Shown here piece by piece: positions 11,817 to 22,364 of a DNA stretch of 64,000 nucleotides. The notes beneath the pieces are model-generated. The model made no database searches. It worked only from the letters and a program-made list of their open reading frames with translations, and was not told the origin of the DNA. Each line of letters opens with the position of its first letter. The stretch's first letter is position 1. This stretch comes from Dipteris shenzhenensis (taxonomy: Eukaryota > Polypodiophyta > Polypodiopsida > Gleicheniales). Location: assembly GCA_047967505.1 (NCBI GenBank), contig CM106541.1; one strand, given 5' to 3'. Made by a program: the position numbers and the translations under genes.

Positions 11817-13233
11817 AATGCAAATAAAACAAAATCCCAAATGCTAGTACCTGCAAGAGAGAATCACACCAAATACCAGGTGCACCCAAATGTGTATGCC
11901 ACAATAGAGTGAAATATCACCAAAACTCAAAGCTCAAAGCATGTGAATCATGTGCATTTACTATGCATCCATATGAGCAAATTTGGCCCAAAAGAAAATG
12001 CCAATAACTGCCAAATGACTCAAGCATAAACACCGTCCACTGGCATATGCATCAATAATATCTCATCCAAGAGAGCATAGCACTATCAGTGCATCATCTG
12101 CAATGTGTCAAAGCTGTCCCTCAGCATAAAATAGCATCCATGTGCAAAGCGTCCATAAAAAATAGCATCCCACAAGGCAATTTGGGCCTATCAGCACATC
12201 CAATAAGGACCCAATGCATCCAAATGGCCTATAAATCATCCACTGCAACCCAATGCATACCACGAATGAGCGCACACTGCTCAAACTGCAACCAGAGTGA
12301 TTTGCATAAGGTATGCTCAAGAAATCATAGTCCCACGGTAATGAGCGCTATTGAAAATAGAACCTGAGATGCCTCAAAACATGGGCGCCATTACTCAGCA
12401 AGAAAATATGCAAATATCTCTCTTCTGCTAGAACTCCAAAATCCCAACCAATGAGTGAGAAATGGGATTCAACACTTATCCACTGCAATGTGGCATAAAT
12501 CTAAGTTTTCAAAACCTTAGAATGAAAAATGCATAACAGAGAGACGAAATTGAATACACAGAGATCTATAGCTCTGAAAATCCTCCACCGAATCGTGCAA
12601 GAACTGATAGGTAGGGGTTTTTGGGCATCTGGAACGCAATGGGACAGACAGTTTTGGAAACCGTGGTCTCAATCACTGGGTCCAACACACGGACTGAAAA
12701 ACGTTTTTGGAAACAGAGCTGTTTGTAAACTCCACCGGAGTGCGAATGATGAGCAAAATAGAAGTTTTAGGACCTCCTGAGTCCACCGGAACTGACAAAT
12801 CTGCAAATGGTTGCTCCAAACTTGAGTTCTAACACCCGGGCAAAAAACACAGAAACTGACACAGTGAGTCAGAAATCCAATGGAATGATCCCAGATTCAA
12901 GAATGAATGTGTTTCCAAGCTCTTGAAGTAATGTGGACACCAAAAGCAAGCAATAGTTGCCTCTACAAGTCAATACGGAGTCTCTGTCCGTCGAACGGAA
13001 CAGGGAAAAGCTCAAAAAACGACTTTTTCTTTGAAACCACTTAACAGGCTCTCAAAACCACTTCGCAAAGCCAAAGTGACTTTTCCAAAGGTTCCTCCAA
13101 GGTCTCTGCACACTCGGATGCAAGTAAAGTCACCCACAAAGCTTCCCACAGAGCTTCTCCTTCTTCCCACAGAGCTGCTAAGCTTCAAGCATTCATGCAT
13201 GCTTAGCTAGATCACTCGGGCTCTGATACCAGT
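11817..13233 (-). other. Copia B 5' leader with tRNA-iMet primer-binding site (13218-13231)
   Basis: About 1.4 kb between the 5' LTR and gag carries no convincing frame. Two bases inside the LTR lies TGGTATCAGAGCCC (minus strand, 13218-13231), matching the 3' end of plant initiator tRNA-Met, the usual copia primer. The same long leader is found in D (59154-60589), so its length is a family property. Confidence 0.85.
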
Positions 13234-13290
13234 TGAGAGTGCTCTCAACGGAAGCAAGAATGGAAGAAGGAGAGAGAGAGAAACAAAGAG
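13234..13290 (-). repeat. 5' LTR of copia B, truncated
   Basis: Only the terminal 57 bp of the LTR (the end next to the PBS) remains. Similarity to the other LTR stops at 13290, where unrelated sequence begins. No target-site duplication can therefore be defined, and the LTR promoter region is gone. Confidence 0.85.
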
Positions 13291-13585
13291 CATATATCTA
13301 CATATATATTTAAGTAGTAGGATTTGAAGAGGATTGGGATCTCCCAAATGTCAAAAGCCTACACTACCAGTGGGCTACTAGCTAGGGGTAAGTGATTTAA
13401 TTGGAAGGATATTGCTTATATGGTGAAACCCTTGGAACCATAACTTTCTAACCATGAGGAATTTCCTCTTGATGTAAAAAGCAAAAGTGCTTCATTTTAT
13501 GTGCTTTGTTCATGTGTTGAAAAATATTTTGAAAATTTTCAAGATCGTTGCTTCAACGCATGTGACACGTGGAGGGTGAACTCTC

Positions 13586-13963
13586 ATGTCACTCCTTGCT
13601 GAGTTCGAAGACTTGGTGCTTGGGCCCCAGTATGTCGATGGAACCAACTTGCGCAAATTGTTCCTGAATCTCCACATTGACCTCCAGCAAGTAATAATTG
13701 AGCACCTTTTCCATGGAGATGATGGTTGGGACTACATGCCGTGGACGGTTCGTGATGGTGAGCTCGTGATACACTGGGAGAACTTCGACTTCTCGTCTAC
13801 TCATTGCACCATCATCGAGCTTCTTGCAGCCTCCAAAGTAGTCAAGCAGGTAACCTTTTGCCAAGGTTGGAATGATCCTGAAGATTGGAGTGAGATCTTG
13901 TGTATTTGCTTGTTAGTTCCTGTGGACAAGCTTATGCTAGATGATATAGAACTTCTTCAATGA
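13586..13963 (+). CDS. Hypothetical protein, 125 aa, unrecognised
   Basis: An ATG-initiated frame rich in Asp, Glu, Trp and Leu (for example HGDDGWDYMPWTV and GWNDPEDWSEIL). It has no low complexity, signal peptide or transmembrane segment. The composition looks protein-like rather than random, but an overlapping reverse frame of 91 codons is also open, so chance is possible. No family is recognised. The next relic downstream is a copia RNase H on the other strand. Confidence 0.3.
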   Translation: MSLLAEFEDLVLGPQYVDGTNLRKLFLNLHIDLQQVIIEHLFHGDDGWDYMPWTVRDGELVIHWENFDFSSTHCTIIELLAASKVVKQVTFCQGWNDPEDWSEILCICLLVPVDKLMLDDIELLQ

Positions 13964-14059
13964 GTGGCAATCTTTAGAGTTGCATTCCTTGATCAAGTAA
14001 AAGATAGCTCCTAGAAATTTTGGCATTCTCTCCATTTTGATTAGTATCTTGTTCAACAT

Positions 14060-14490
14060 GTACAAGTGATGTCTGGTTATGCGCAATAGAAAGTCAAGAA
14101 CAATTTTTATTGCTTGCGACGAACAAGAATTTATGCAAGTAACTTTTGAAGCCAAATAGACTCCACTCTAGTTGTAAAATCTGCTCTATACTCATCTTCA
14201 CAACTAGATGTGGCAATCGTAGCGTGCTTGTTGCTAAAACAAAAAATGCATGAAGAACCAAGCATGAAACAATTGCCACTGTGGGATTTGCATGTATTCA
14301 TGAGCAACTAGCCCAATCACTATCAGTGAATCCATGCATGACAAGTAATGTGTCAGCCTTGTAGAGTAGGCCCAAATGTTGAGTGCCTTAAAGATATGTG
14401 AAGATGCACTTCACTACTTGCCAATGGTGATGAGTTAGACTGTGCATGTATCTACTCAACTGGAAAACCACATACTGCATATCTGACCTA
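14060..14490 (-). pseudogene. Ty1/copia RT-RNase H fragment
   Basis: The reverse strand, across stops, reads the end of copia RT and RNase H: SSEVHLHIFKALNIW, LSCMDSLIVIG, then SGNCFMLGSS, FSNKHATIATSSCEDEYRA and ESIWLQKLL. The order and spacing are those of the copia RNase H domain. Several stops and frameshifts make it a relic. No LTRs were identified for it. Confidence 0.75.
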
Positions 14491-14499
14491 GTATGACAC

Positions 14500-15400
14500 A
14501 AGAGTACTTAATATGTAACACTTGGTTCAAGGTAAAGCATTGAAGATCCAAGTGGGATACCTTGTGGCTGACATCGTTATTATTGGTGGAATCTTAACTT
14601 GCGATGTCATAGTGAGAACAATTTGCGCAAGATCCTTGAGCATCGTCTTTGTATCCTTGATAATATTCGGTTCAGCATGCCCTTCAATCCTTGCATTGTC
14701 ATGTGGCAAGACAGGTTCTTGTGGTTCTACGTCCATTGTGAAAGTAGGTTCTTGTGTATTTGTCTTCTTTTCCACATGTTGTATGTCATTCTTTGGCGGA
14801 CTAGTTTTACCCATGGTAGGTTCTTGTGTAGCTACCATCTTCGTCTTCTTTGGTGCTTTCTGCTATGGCTTGTCTTGATGTGATATGTTTGTTGTAGTAG
14901 CCTTCTTCCATTTGGGCAACCACATCTGATCATTGCCTTGGCAAAAACCTTGGCCTTCCAATAACTATACTGGTACCCATTGTCGATGCATTTTGGCTCG
15001 ATGTTGCACTTTCTTAGCTCGGGGTTGATGAGGTTTGGATCACGAGGGAAATGCTGGCTTTTGATGTTGAGGTGGACGAGGTAACCATACATTACTTTCA
15101 CCCTTGAAATAATATTGAGCTTGTAACAAATTCCTGGGAATCCACCTTGTCACTGATGATGTCGTTGCGTTTTGTGAACAAGGCGTAATCCTTTGGCGAG
15201 GTTATGATTGATGAGGTTGTGTTGTGGAGGTTGTAGGTGCAGGATTTGGAGGTAGAGAGGTTTTTGTGGATAAGGTGTCTTGTGCTAGAGTTTGTTTACC
15301 TTTACCCATTTCCATGGTCAAATCACCACTTTTTGTTGTTGGAGATTGCGTCGATGTGCCTTCATGTAGCAATGGCACTTGAGTAGCATGGCCCTTGTAC
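14500..15400 (-). other. Low-information region with short reverse-strand frames
   Basis: Short frames at 14527-14838 (Thr/Pro/Glu-rich, MVATQEPTMGK...) and 14832-15101 lie between the protease relic and the copia relic. They may be the linker or capsid part of the gypsy element whose protease is at 15.4-15.7 kb, but no domain is recognisable. I see no other feature. Confidence 0.3.
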
Positions 15401-15417
15401 ACCATTTTTGCTTGCTA

Positions 15418-15745
15418 CTTGTGCCAATCAATTTGACAATTTGTCAAATAACACCACGTTCGTCCAAGGACCACATACTTCTCCATGGTACCTGCAGGTA
15501 ATACATAAAAGCGTACTTGCAACACATGTTTAGCAATGATTACGTCTAATGTTACATGTCCTATTGGCTTCGTCTGTGTGCGAGTTATTGCCCTAACCAT
15601 CGCATTGGTTGGAACCATGTTTCCCTTAGGCAATGCTTGCCAGACTTCGAATGATATAAAATTATGACTTGCACTTGGGTCTATTAGTGACTCCAAATCA
15701 AATGTGGTTTTCTTTGTGATTTTCAAGGTTATGGGGATTCTAGTT
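15418..15745 (-). pseudogene. Ty3/gypsy retropepsin fragment
   Basis: The reverse strand encodes an aspartic protease of gypsy type: LESLIDPSASHNFIS (a D-P-S-A-S active-site variant of DSGA) and, about 70 residues later, YVVLGRTWCYLTNCQIDW, which matches the LGxxWL motif. The frame is open for about 103 codons. The Ser to Pro change next to the catalytic Asp and the missing RT downstream show it is a relic. Confidence 0.75.
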
Positions 15746-15829
15746 GGTTCAATCTGTGGTTCATCCCCTCTAGGTCGTCATCCTCTAGGGTGCCTTTGTA
15801 TAAGGTCATTCTTTTGGATTTCTCCTTAA

Positions 15830-15965
15830 CAACATGGAAATCTCATGGAAATTTCAACATTTCTGCTTGTGGGCACCTAACTGTGCCTCTAGCACTCACA
15901 CATAGAAACATAAGGTGTGCCTGAGGCATACACCTTGAGATATCCCAACAAACCCCCCCTCAAGG
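15830..15965 (-). repeat. Polypurine tract and partial 3' LTR of gag-only copia G
   Basis: On the minus strand, GAGGGGGGGTT (about 15951-15961) precedes TGTTGGGATATCTCAAGG at 15950, the expected PPT plus LTR start. The outer end of the LTR is not defined; it appears to be cut before the gypsy protease relic. Confidence 0.6.
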
Positions 15966-16325
15966 AAATGCCTCAGGCTATGTCATGGATACATCTAGTC
16001 TCATAGTTTCTCATGCCATCTCATGGTGGTCAAGGATAAATCTATGGCTAGGTTCTCATGCTAGCAAGGGTTCCCTTGGGTGTAAGGTAAACAGAAAGGG
16101 ATACAAACAGACCTTCCAATGGTTATCTCCTTACATGTACATGCACACAATGTCTGCAGGAGGTACCATGGAACAAAACATACACATGGCCTCCATCATA
16201 AGGTGACCAGAGGTGTTTACAAAACACACAAAACACAATAGTTTATTTTCATTCATTTTGGAGGACTATCCAGGCTGAGTACCTTGACATAAAAAGAGAG
16301 ATCTGGAGCATACATAGAGATGAGT

Positions 16326-17156
16326 TCAAAATGCATAATCTTCATGAGATGCCTCATCTTGTGGAGGCAAATTTACTGTAAGTAGATTTGCATTTTGTGT
16401 CTTTGCTTTGTCTCTGCAAAACTTCTCACTATGGTTGTTTTTGCCACAGTGCTTGCATGGATTAACTTTGAAGCAGTCCTTTGAAAGGTGATTTGTCTTT
16501 CCACAGTGATTGCAAGGAGAATACTTGCCCTTCTGGAATTTCATAACATAAGCAGTGTCATTGCCTTTCCTTAACTCCATATGTCTTTCTTCTTCTTGGA
16601 GAGCTGAGATAATGCCTTCAAGGTTTGGATTGGGAAGATTCTTCAAAGTGCTAACAATGTGATCAAAACTTTCAGGCATACTCTTAAGTAGTACTGCCAT
16701 AGCATCATCAGGGGTGATAGGAGAGTTGATAGAAGCTAACTGAGTCATAAGACTCCGCATATAGTTGACATGAGCAGCTAAAGTAGTATCACTTGCCATC
16801 TTTAATTCAAAGAAAGAGATTTTAAGTGATAGTTTAGATATGTGAGAGCTTGCACCAAAAATCAAATCTAGCTTCTGCCATGCTTCCGATGGAGACTCCA
16901 AGTCAGATATATGATGTATGTAATCATCACCCAAAGCTAAAGCAATTATACCATATGCTTTCTCTTCTCTTGCTGGATCCCTTGCCGGTCGTGTCGGAGC
17001 TGAAGATTGTCCAGCATTGGAGGCCGTAGAAGAAGCAGTAGGAGTAGGTTTGACAAGTCCCCATAAGTTCTCCCGCATCAATGCAAATTTTACCTTCATT
17101 TGCCATGTATGGAATCCCTTTCCATTGAACTTCTCAAGATTATATAAGGTAGCCAT
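16326..17156 (-). CDS. Copia-type gag (UBN2), gag-only element G
   Basis: An uninterrupted frame of 276 aa from the ATG at 17156 (MATLYNLEKFNGKGFHTW; the frame upstream of this has no better ATG). It has the UBN2/gag_pre fold signature (W-Q-M-K, FGASSHISKLSLK, LLKSMPESFDHIVSTL) and two CCHC knuckles at its C-terminus (CNHCGKTNHLSKDC and CKHCGKNNHSEKFC). It ends in a stop shortly after the knuckles, and only about 360 bp separate it from a PPT and LTR start. There is no protease, integrase or RT. It is therefore a gag-only derivative that could make capsid but would need pol in trans. No 5' LTR or PBS was found to its right. Confidence 0.85.
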   Translation of the reverse strand: MATLYNLEKFNGKGFHTWQMKVKFALMRENLWGLVKPTPTASSTASNAGQSSAPTRPARDPAREEKAYGIIALALGDDYIHHISDLESPSEAWQKLDLIFGASSHISKLSLKISFFELKMASDTTLAAHVNYMRSLMTQLASINSPITPDDAMAVLLKSMPESFDHIVSTLKNLPNPNLEGIISALQEEERHMELRKGNDTAYVMKFQKGKYSPCNHCGKTNHLSKDCFKVNPCKHCGKNNHSEKFCRDKAKTQNANLLTVNLPPQDEASHEDYAF

Positions 17157-17689
17157 GAGAGGGTCTAACCCAGATATTGGGCAGTGTCTATCTCTCTTAC
17201 AAGGCAAAAATAACTTAAATGCTTCCAAAGTATAGGCACTTGATGTAGCAAATAGTAGTGACTATTTTTCAAACAATGATGCTACTTTTGCATGCTTCAT
17301 AGGAGTAGATGAAATAAACACTTTCCAATCACAACCAGGTCTAGCAAGTCAAAACAAAACTGAAGCAACACTTGTAGTGAAGTTATTGAAAACTTCAAAA
17401 GACCAGAAATGCTAGAGTAGCATTTTATCTAGCATCATTTTCAAAAGTATGTCAAAACTGTCAAAACTAGAGAGCTGAACTTGGAGGGCTCATATCACAC
17501 TCTTCAAAGCAAAAGAAAGGGGGCTTTCTAACGCAAAAGAAAGCTGGTATACCACAGTAGATCCTCTGGGAAGAAGAGGCAAAAATATGCGTCAGGTCGC
17601 CTTCACCTTCTTGAACAAATAGGTAGGAACTGCTGCGCCGATGTGGTATCCAACCCTACCTGGAATACTAGGTAGTGCATCATCTAACC

Positions 17690-18640
17690 TTGAGGGATCC
17701 ACTGAAACCCAAGGAAAATACTCCATTGTGAGATAGCTCCAGGATTTGTGAGAAAACCAATTGACTTATGCCAGTTGATTTTCGCCCCTGCTACTAGACA
17801 AAACACCTCTAGAGCTAGGCTCCTCACTCTCTCAAGAGACGCTACATCATCCTGAACATAAAGGGCCATGTCATCTGCATACTTTGAGTCTAGGAGCTTT
17901 GTATCATCCCTGATAGGTAGGCCCATTCCTCGAGTTTGGTTGTGTGGGCTCGAAGGAAGTGAGCCATGGCCTCCATGAAGAAAAGGAAGAGATATGGTGC
18001 TAGTGGGCACCGGTGTCGTATCAAGCGCTCGAGGGTAAACCTCTCTCCCATTCAGCCTCCGATAATGACCCGATTGGAGGCAAACTTGTAGAGGGCAGCA
18101 ATACCTCTAATCCATGCCACTAGGAAACCTAGTCAAAGTAGCGTGCCCTCTAGAAATGACCAGTCCACCCTGTCATAAGCCTTCTCAAAATCGAGGAGTA
18201 CAGCTAGGTGCTGCCCATTGTGCTGAGCCCACTCTATCGCCTCTGAGAACGTGAATATATTGTCCAGAATGCTGTGATCCTAGATAAATCTAGTCTGTGT
18301 GTTGTGAATCAGATCAGATAAAAGGGGGCGGATGCAGCCAGTGATCATCTTGGCAAGGATTTTGTAGGCTGTGGGGAGGAGGATGATGGGGCACCACTAT
18401 CGGATCTCCTGTCAGTCTCCCCCTTTGGAAAGGAGACAAATCAGTCTTAATGCGAGGCTCTCTGGCATTTTCCCACTGGAGAATATATGCTAAAAGGCTG
18501 CGAGGAGGGGCTGGTGGACCTGCTCCTAGAATGTGGTGAAGTTTGGACAACCTGTCCTCACCTAGACATTTCTGCCCATCTATGTCCCTCACTGCCTCCT
18601 GCATCTCTGTGATTGTGAATGGAGCAAGAAGGGCTTGAGT
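17690..18640 (-). pseudogene. Non-LTR retrotransposon (LINE) reverse transcriptase fragment
   Basis: Reading across stops and one frameshift, the reverse strand gives the LINE RT core: TAYKILAKMITGCIRPLL, HSILDNIFTFSEAIEWA, LLDFEKAYDRVDWSFLEG, GFLVAWIRGIAALY, CPLAPYLFLFFMEAMAHFL, and the catalytic box KYADDMALYV with a following GAKINWHKS. The LTR-element signatures (integrase, RNase H of copia type) are absent. At least three stops are present, so it is inactive. The endonuclease and 3' tail are not seen. Confidence 0.9.
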
Positions 18641-18667
18641 GGTGATGGAACTACTTCTAGGTTTTCA

Positions 18668-18985
18668 GAAACATTGAGAAATCCAATAGGAAAATGGAGT
18701 TTCATTATTGTCATAAGATATGTTCAAAATGGAGTTTTGAACATTTTCCTGCTATGTTAGAATAGGAAAATACTTTTTGCTATGGAATAAATACATGTCA
18801 CAATGCAATCCTGCTATGGCTTCAATTTTGAACTATTGGAAATGCCATTATTCTTGCTATGATATCTCATTGAGAAAATACTATTGAGATATCATTTCTC
18901 CCTATTGGTAGTATCAAAAAGTGGCATTTCCAAAAGTATGAAATGCATTGCCTTGAAACATTCCTAGACCAATACGCATAGTCGC
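18668..18985. repeat. Fold-back dispersed repeat, related to sequence near 48.9-49.9 kb
   Basis: The block contains nested inverted repeats (GGAAATGCCA with TGGCATTTCC; GATATCTCA with TGAGATATC) around 18838-18933. Three segments recur near 48.93-49.86 kb: AATCCAATAGGAAAATGG, TGCTATGGCTTCAATTTTG, and, inverted, TATGCGTATTGGTCTAGGAA. It is non-coding and probably a MITE-like family. Confidence 0.7.
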
Positions 18986-19178
18986 TGCATTACCCTCCAG
19001 TCATATGCTCAATAGTATGAACGTTCACAACTTTTTGTCCCCACAACATCCAAGAAGGGCTTGAGTGGTGATGGAACACATAAAGATGAAAATTCAGTGG
19101 GGTTACAACACGTGTCAATTTGATTGTAATTTACATGTTCGTATGAAATAACATTGTAAAAGGAAACCTGAATGTTAC

Positions 19179-19435
19179 CAGTATGGTGGTCTTCCATACA
19201 CTGGATAAGTGTCTCCAAACAATGGCGATGTTGGGCCATAAAAATTTCATTTTCAGGCATAAAAGAAAAGTTTCGAACAACATTTGAAGCAGCCACTGCA
19301 CACTATTGCTGCTCAGCACAGCCCTCTTCATCCAAATTAAAAAGACATTCATCGTCAAGCCAGCAATCCACATCTTTCCTCTGCCCTTCCCTATCTGCTG
19401 CTGCATCATCAGCATTAAATCCCTCTTGGATTGAC
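19179..19435 (-). pseudogene. LFR-like armadillo protein, single internal exon with a stop
   Basis: A reverse-strand block bounded by an acceptor (CAG before 19435) and a donor (GT at 19177-19178) encodes LFNLDEEGCAEQQ, then a stop (19303-19305), then CAVAASNVVRNFSFMPENE and MAQHRHCLETLIQCMEDHHT. From memory of the family, this matches the armadillo-type plant protein LFR (leaf and flower related), a SWI/SNF chromatin-remodelling subunit. The TAG stands where a Leu is expected. I found no other exon of it in the window, so this looks like a captured or stranded exon rather than a gene. The identity has not been checked by search. Confidence 0.65.
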
Positions 19436-19559
19436 CTGCCACACCAACACATTTGGAAAGCAAGTTTAATATAATGACTATAATGCATCCATTAACTAAC
19501 TCCTCTTCACTTTCTTAGAGAAGTCTTAATACAATGACTTTCATGGAGACACTAGAAGG

Positions 19560-21327
19560 AACATGCTACTCTATGATTGGCACCCTCATTTAATCCTCCT
19601 ATATGCAAACAATGTAGTCTTACTTCCATCTTCAATAGAGGGCCCTCAATGACACTTGGATTCATTTCTTCTTGGCTCTTCAATTGTTGTTCTAGCTGCT
19701 ACATGTAGCTTTGCTTTCTCTCAAAAATTTGAAGGCCCTGTGTTTAGAAATGAATCAGAGTTTTGAAAAACTCCCGTTCTCTGTCTGGTACATCAGCATG
19801 CATCTCTCTATACTTCTGGTATGCTTGATCATTCCTTGTAATTATCCGATGTGGTTGAAGCCATTGCCTGCAATGCCTTGAATGCGTTGTCCTCTTGTTG
19901 TTCTTCTTGAGCTCTAGCTCTCATTGTTTGCATCAAAGTTGATGCTAACAAGAGGCTATTAAGTCTTGTTGTATCGATATCCTGTTGTGTCGGCATCTCA
20001 AACTCGGGCATGTCTTTGTATATATCTTCTTCTTGGACCTTTTCCTTCCCCTTGCTTTGTTCTCTTAGTTTTCTCTGCTGCTCAGCTTCTTTGTCCCTGT
20101 GATGTTCCTAGGAAATCTTCTTCCACTTGGCTGCAGCTTCTTCTCCCTCTTGCTTTCGTTGTTCTTCATGTTGTAATGCCTCTTCCTACCCTTGACTTCT
20201 AGTAATCCTTCTAGCTGGTATTTCGGTCTTGGGCTTCTTGAGTTTAGGTTGTGGTGCGAGGTGTTGTAGTTCTTCTCTGTTTTTGTCGGCAAACCCGAAC
20301 CGTGCTCTTTCCAGCTTCCATGCTGCTAGGTGGTAGATCAGTTGCATCAACAGCATGGGGTGCTGTATGATATTGTTATGCTGTGCACATACCTTGTCTA
20401 GCTTCTGATAGAAATAATCTGCCCAATTAGTAATGTGTTGTTGCGGCTTATGTAGGCGCAGCAGATGGTTTGCTAGTATTATGTTATGATGGTCGGAGGG
20501 TTCTACCCTGGTGAGTAAATGCAATACCCTTGTGGCCTTCTATAGGTGGGGTGAGATATTGATGAATTTCACACTCCCCGTTGTTTATCACTTTCATAGG
20601 TGGTTGCTCCTTCTAACTTGTTGCCCAACTTCTGCAGATCTATGTATGGCTCAACTATGACGTCCAGGGCAAATGTGTTACAGACGGCATCAATGCTGAG
20701 TGTTATGGTTTTTTCCTATCCATCATTAGAGATTATCCTTGATTGCTTCGTGTTCCTATTGTAATTCTTGACGAATTGTACTACTGCATAGTTCATGTTT
20801 AGGAAACACAGCAATTTGTATCTCATTTTGCCTAAGCCGCATGCCTCAAGATGGGGAATGACTTCCTTGTCCTGTAGTGCATGGTAGCACTCTGAAGTAT
20901 GATAGCATATCTTGAACCTGGTGTTGGAGTTGTGGACATAAGTCGAGTGCACCACCATCCCTCTCAACTGCTCCACCCACTCTTGACCCAAGGGCGAGCG
21001 TGTGGTGATGGTGATGTTACGTTCTAAGCTAGGACTTGAGGCACTAGTTTCAGAACTAGCCTTCTTTTTCTTAGGTGTTGCACTTGCTGTGGAAGGCTCA
21101 CCTATTTCATGGGGAGTTCTAGGTGGCAGCTTTCCCTTCTTTTTGTGTCGCTCCATGGCTTCTTGTGCTAATAATCTTAAGGCTTCTTCTAGCTCCCTTG
21201 CCTCCTCCTCTTCCAGCTGTCCTGGCAGCTGTGAGTGGGTCTCCAATTGCCCACTGGTGAATTCTACCTCTTCCTCATCGAGAGCACTAAAATGCTTTCG
21301 GATGAGTTCTTCCGTGTCAGAAGACAT
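19560..21327 (-). pseudogene. Long unrecognised protein, gag- or transposon-like, lightly disrupted
   Basis: From the ATG at 21327 (MSSDTEELIRKHFSALDEEE) the reverse strand stays coding-like for about 1.7 kb with few breaks: a stop near 20716, frameshifts near 20520 and 19830, and single TAG or TAA codons near 19.7 kb. Parts seen: an acidic Glu/Leu-rich segment with coiled-coil character, a Lys/Ser/Pro linker (PKKKKASSETSASSPS), a compact region (LLCFLNMNYAVVQFVKNYN, then TLSIDAVCNTFALDVIVEPY), a helical block (HLLRLHKPQQHITNWADYF; LIYHLAAWKLERARFGFAD), a basic stretch (KLKKPKTEIPARRITRSQG) and a second coiled coil. The compact part vaguely resembles the 'putative plant transposon protein' domain. 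I do not recognise it as a known family. No nucleic-acid polymerase or nuclease motif is present. Confidence 0.5.
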
Positions 21328-21482
21328 GGTGAGAGGTTGGTTGGGAGTGATTCTGGGAGTTGGTGTTGATTGAGGGTGTAAGTTTTCAGTAGAAAATCCA
21401 GCAACATTCAAATGGAAACGGTAATGCAACGCCTGGCAATTTTGACAAATATAGAATTAATGTAGCTCGCTGCATTACCCTG

Positions 21483-21620
21483 TTAGCAACTTTTTGTCAC
21501 ATGAACATCCAACGGCTTACCCTCTTTTCCTACTGATGCTAGTTTGAGTGATTTTCCCTCAACCATGATCAATAGCTCATGGTTGCACCGACGGCTACAT
21601 CCAACAGCCTCGCATCGCAA
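21483..21620 (-). pseudogene. Possible terminal exon of an unrecognised gene
   Basis: After a good acceptor (CATTCCTGCAG, minus strand) the frame runs LRCEAVGCSRRCNHELLIM, then VEGKSLKLASVGKEGKPLDV, and stops at 21483. The short length makes this weak. No family is recognised. Confidence 0.25.
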
Positions 21621-21779
21621 CTGCAGGAATGGAATCAAAAATATCAAGAGGTCCCTCATCCGACCGGCGTTTGTAGCCACTAGCCATTTTAATAGGCTAA
21701 TCATTTTGCTTCTGGACACCATGCTAGAACAGTCACCAATTTTGGAGTAGCAGGAGCTAGGGTTGTGGCATGAAATAAC

Positions 21780-22217
21780 TTTCAACCCCGACATCGGCCC
21801 AGACCTCAAACAAATCTGCATAATCCTATGAAGACCTGGATGGTGTCTGTTCTTCTGAGACCCCCTGGAGTTCCCCCTTATTCCCTCATTGCCCTTGTAG
21901 ATACAGGTTTAGGCTTTAACATTTGTAAGTATAATGCCTTACCACAGTACTGTTGGGAACCTCTTAGTGATGCTAATTTAATGCACGGCTCCACTATGGG
22001 TGGTGGCACTATTGCGTGTAAAAGATACGCGGCCAATATCTCTATCTCCTTAGGTGATCAGCCTACTGAGATCAGCTTCTATCAATTAGAATCTCAGGGA
22101 ATTGACCTCGTTATTGGCAATGATTTTTTGAATCGCCACCTCCCTTTTGGTTTTTCCACTAACACTATGGCACTCACCTCCATGCTTGTCATATACGCAC
22201 CTTTGAGGATATGGTAG
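21780..22217 (+). pseudogene. Caulimovirid-like retropepsin fragment (endogenous pararetrovirus or related retroelement)
   Basis: The frame (ATG at 21828, open upstream to about 21780) contains an active-site motif LVDTG, a YNALPQYCW segment, FYQLESQGIDLVIGNDFL and a following PFGF. The combination of D-T-G, a Pro...Trp spacing, a Y-Q-x-E-S-x-G-x-D-x-x-I-G-N-x-F block and a final P-F is the pattern of the protease that opens caulimovirid pol. The frame ends at 22217 with no reverse transcriptase, movement or coat protein nearby, so it is a small broken relic. The PPT- and LTR-like sequence 160 bp downstream argues instead for an LTR element with a similar protease; I cannot settle this. Confidence 0.6.
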
Positions 22218-22364
22218 ATACACATTTTTTGCCACCTCACCCCTACTTCAACGGACTATCAAAAAAATTGTTTGCTAGACACGCTCTTATTAAAGCATGC
22301 CTGACAACCAATATTTTGAAGCCCAAGCCATTGTAACAAAATTCCAAGGATGGAATTTAGATCA

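Noticed and set aside
13218-13231. tRNA-like sequence GGGCTCTGATACCA
   Set aside because: This is the copia primer-binding site complement next to an LTR, not a tRNA gene; no cloverleaf surrounds it. The same holds at 60574-60587 and 44572-44584.
7512-13290. Element B as a complete element with TSD inside the PPR gene
   Set aside because: The right LTR is truncated to 57 bp, no TSD can be found, and the PPR sequence does not resume beyond it.
14527-14838. Thr/Pro/Glu-rich reverse frame as a separate gene
   Set aside because: Low complexity, no ATG context or domain, and it lies between two retroelement relics on the same strand.
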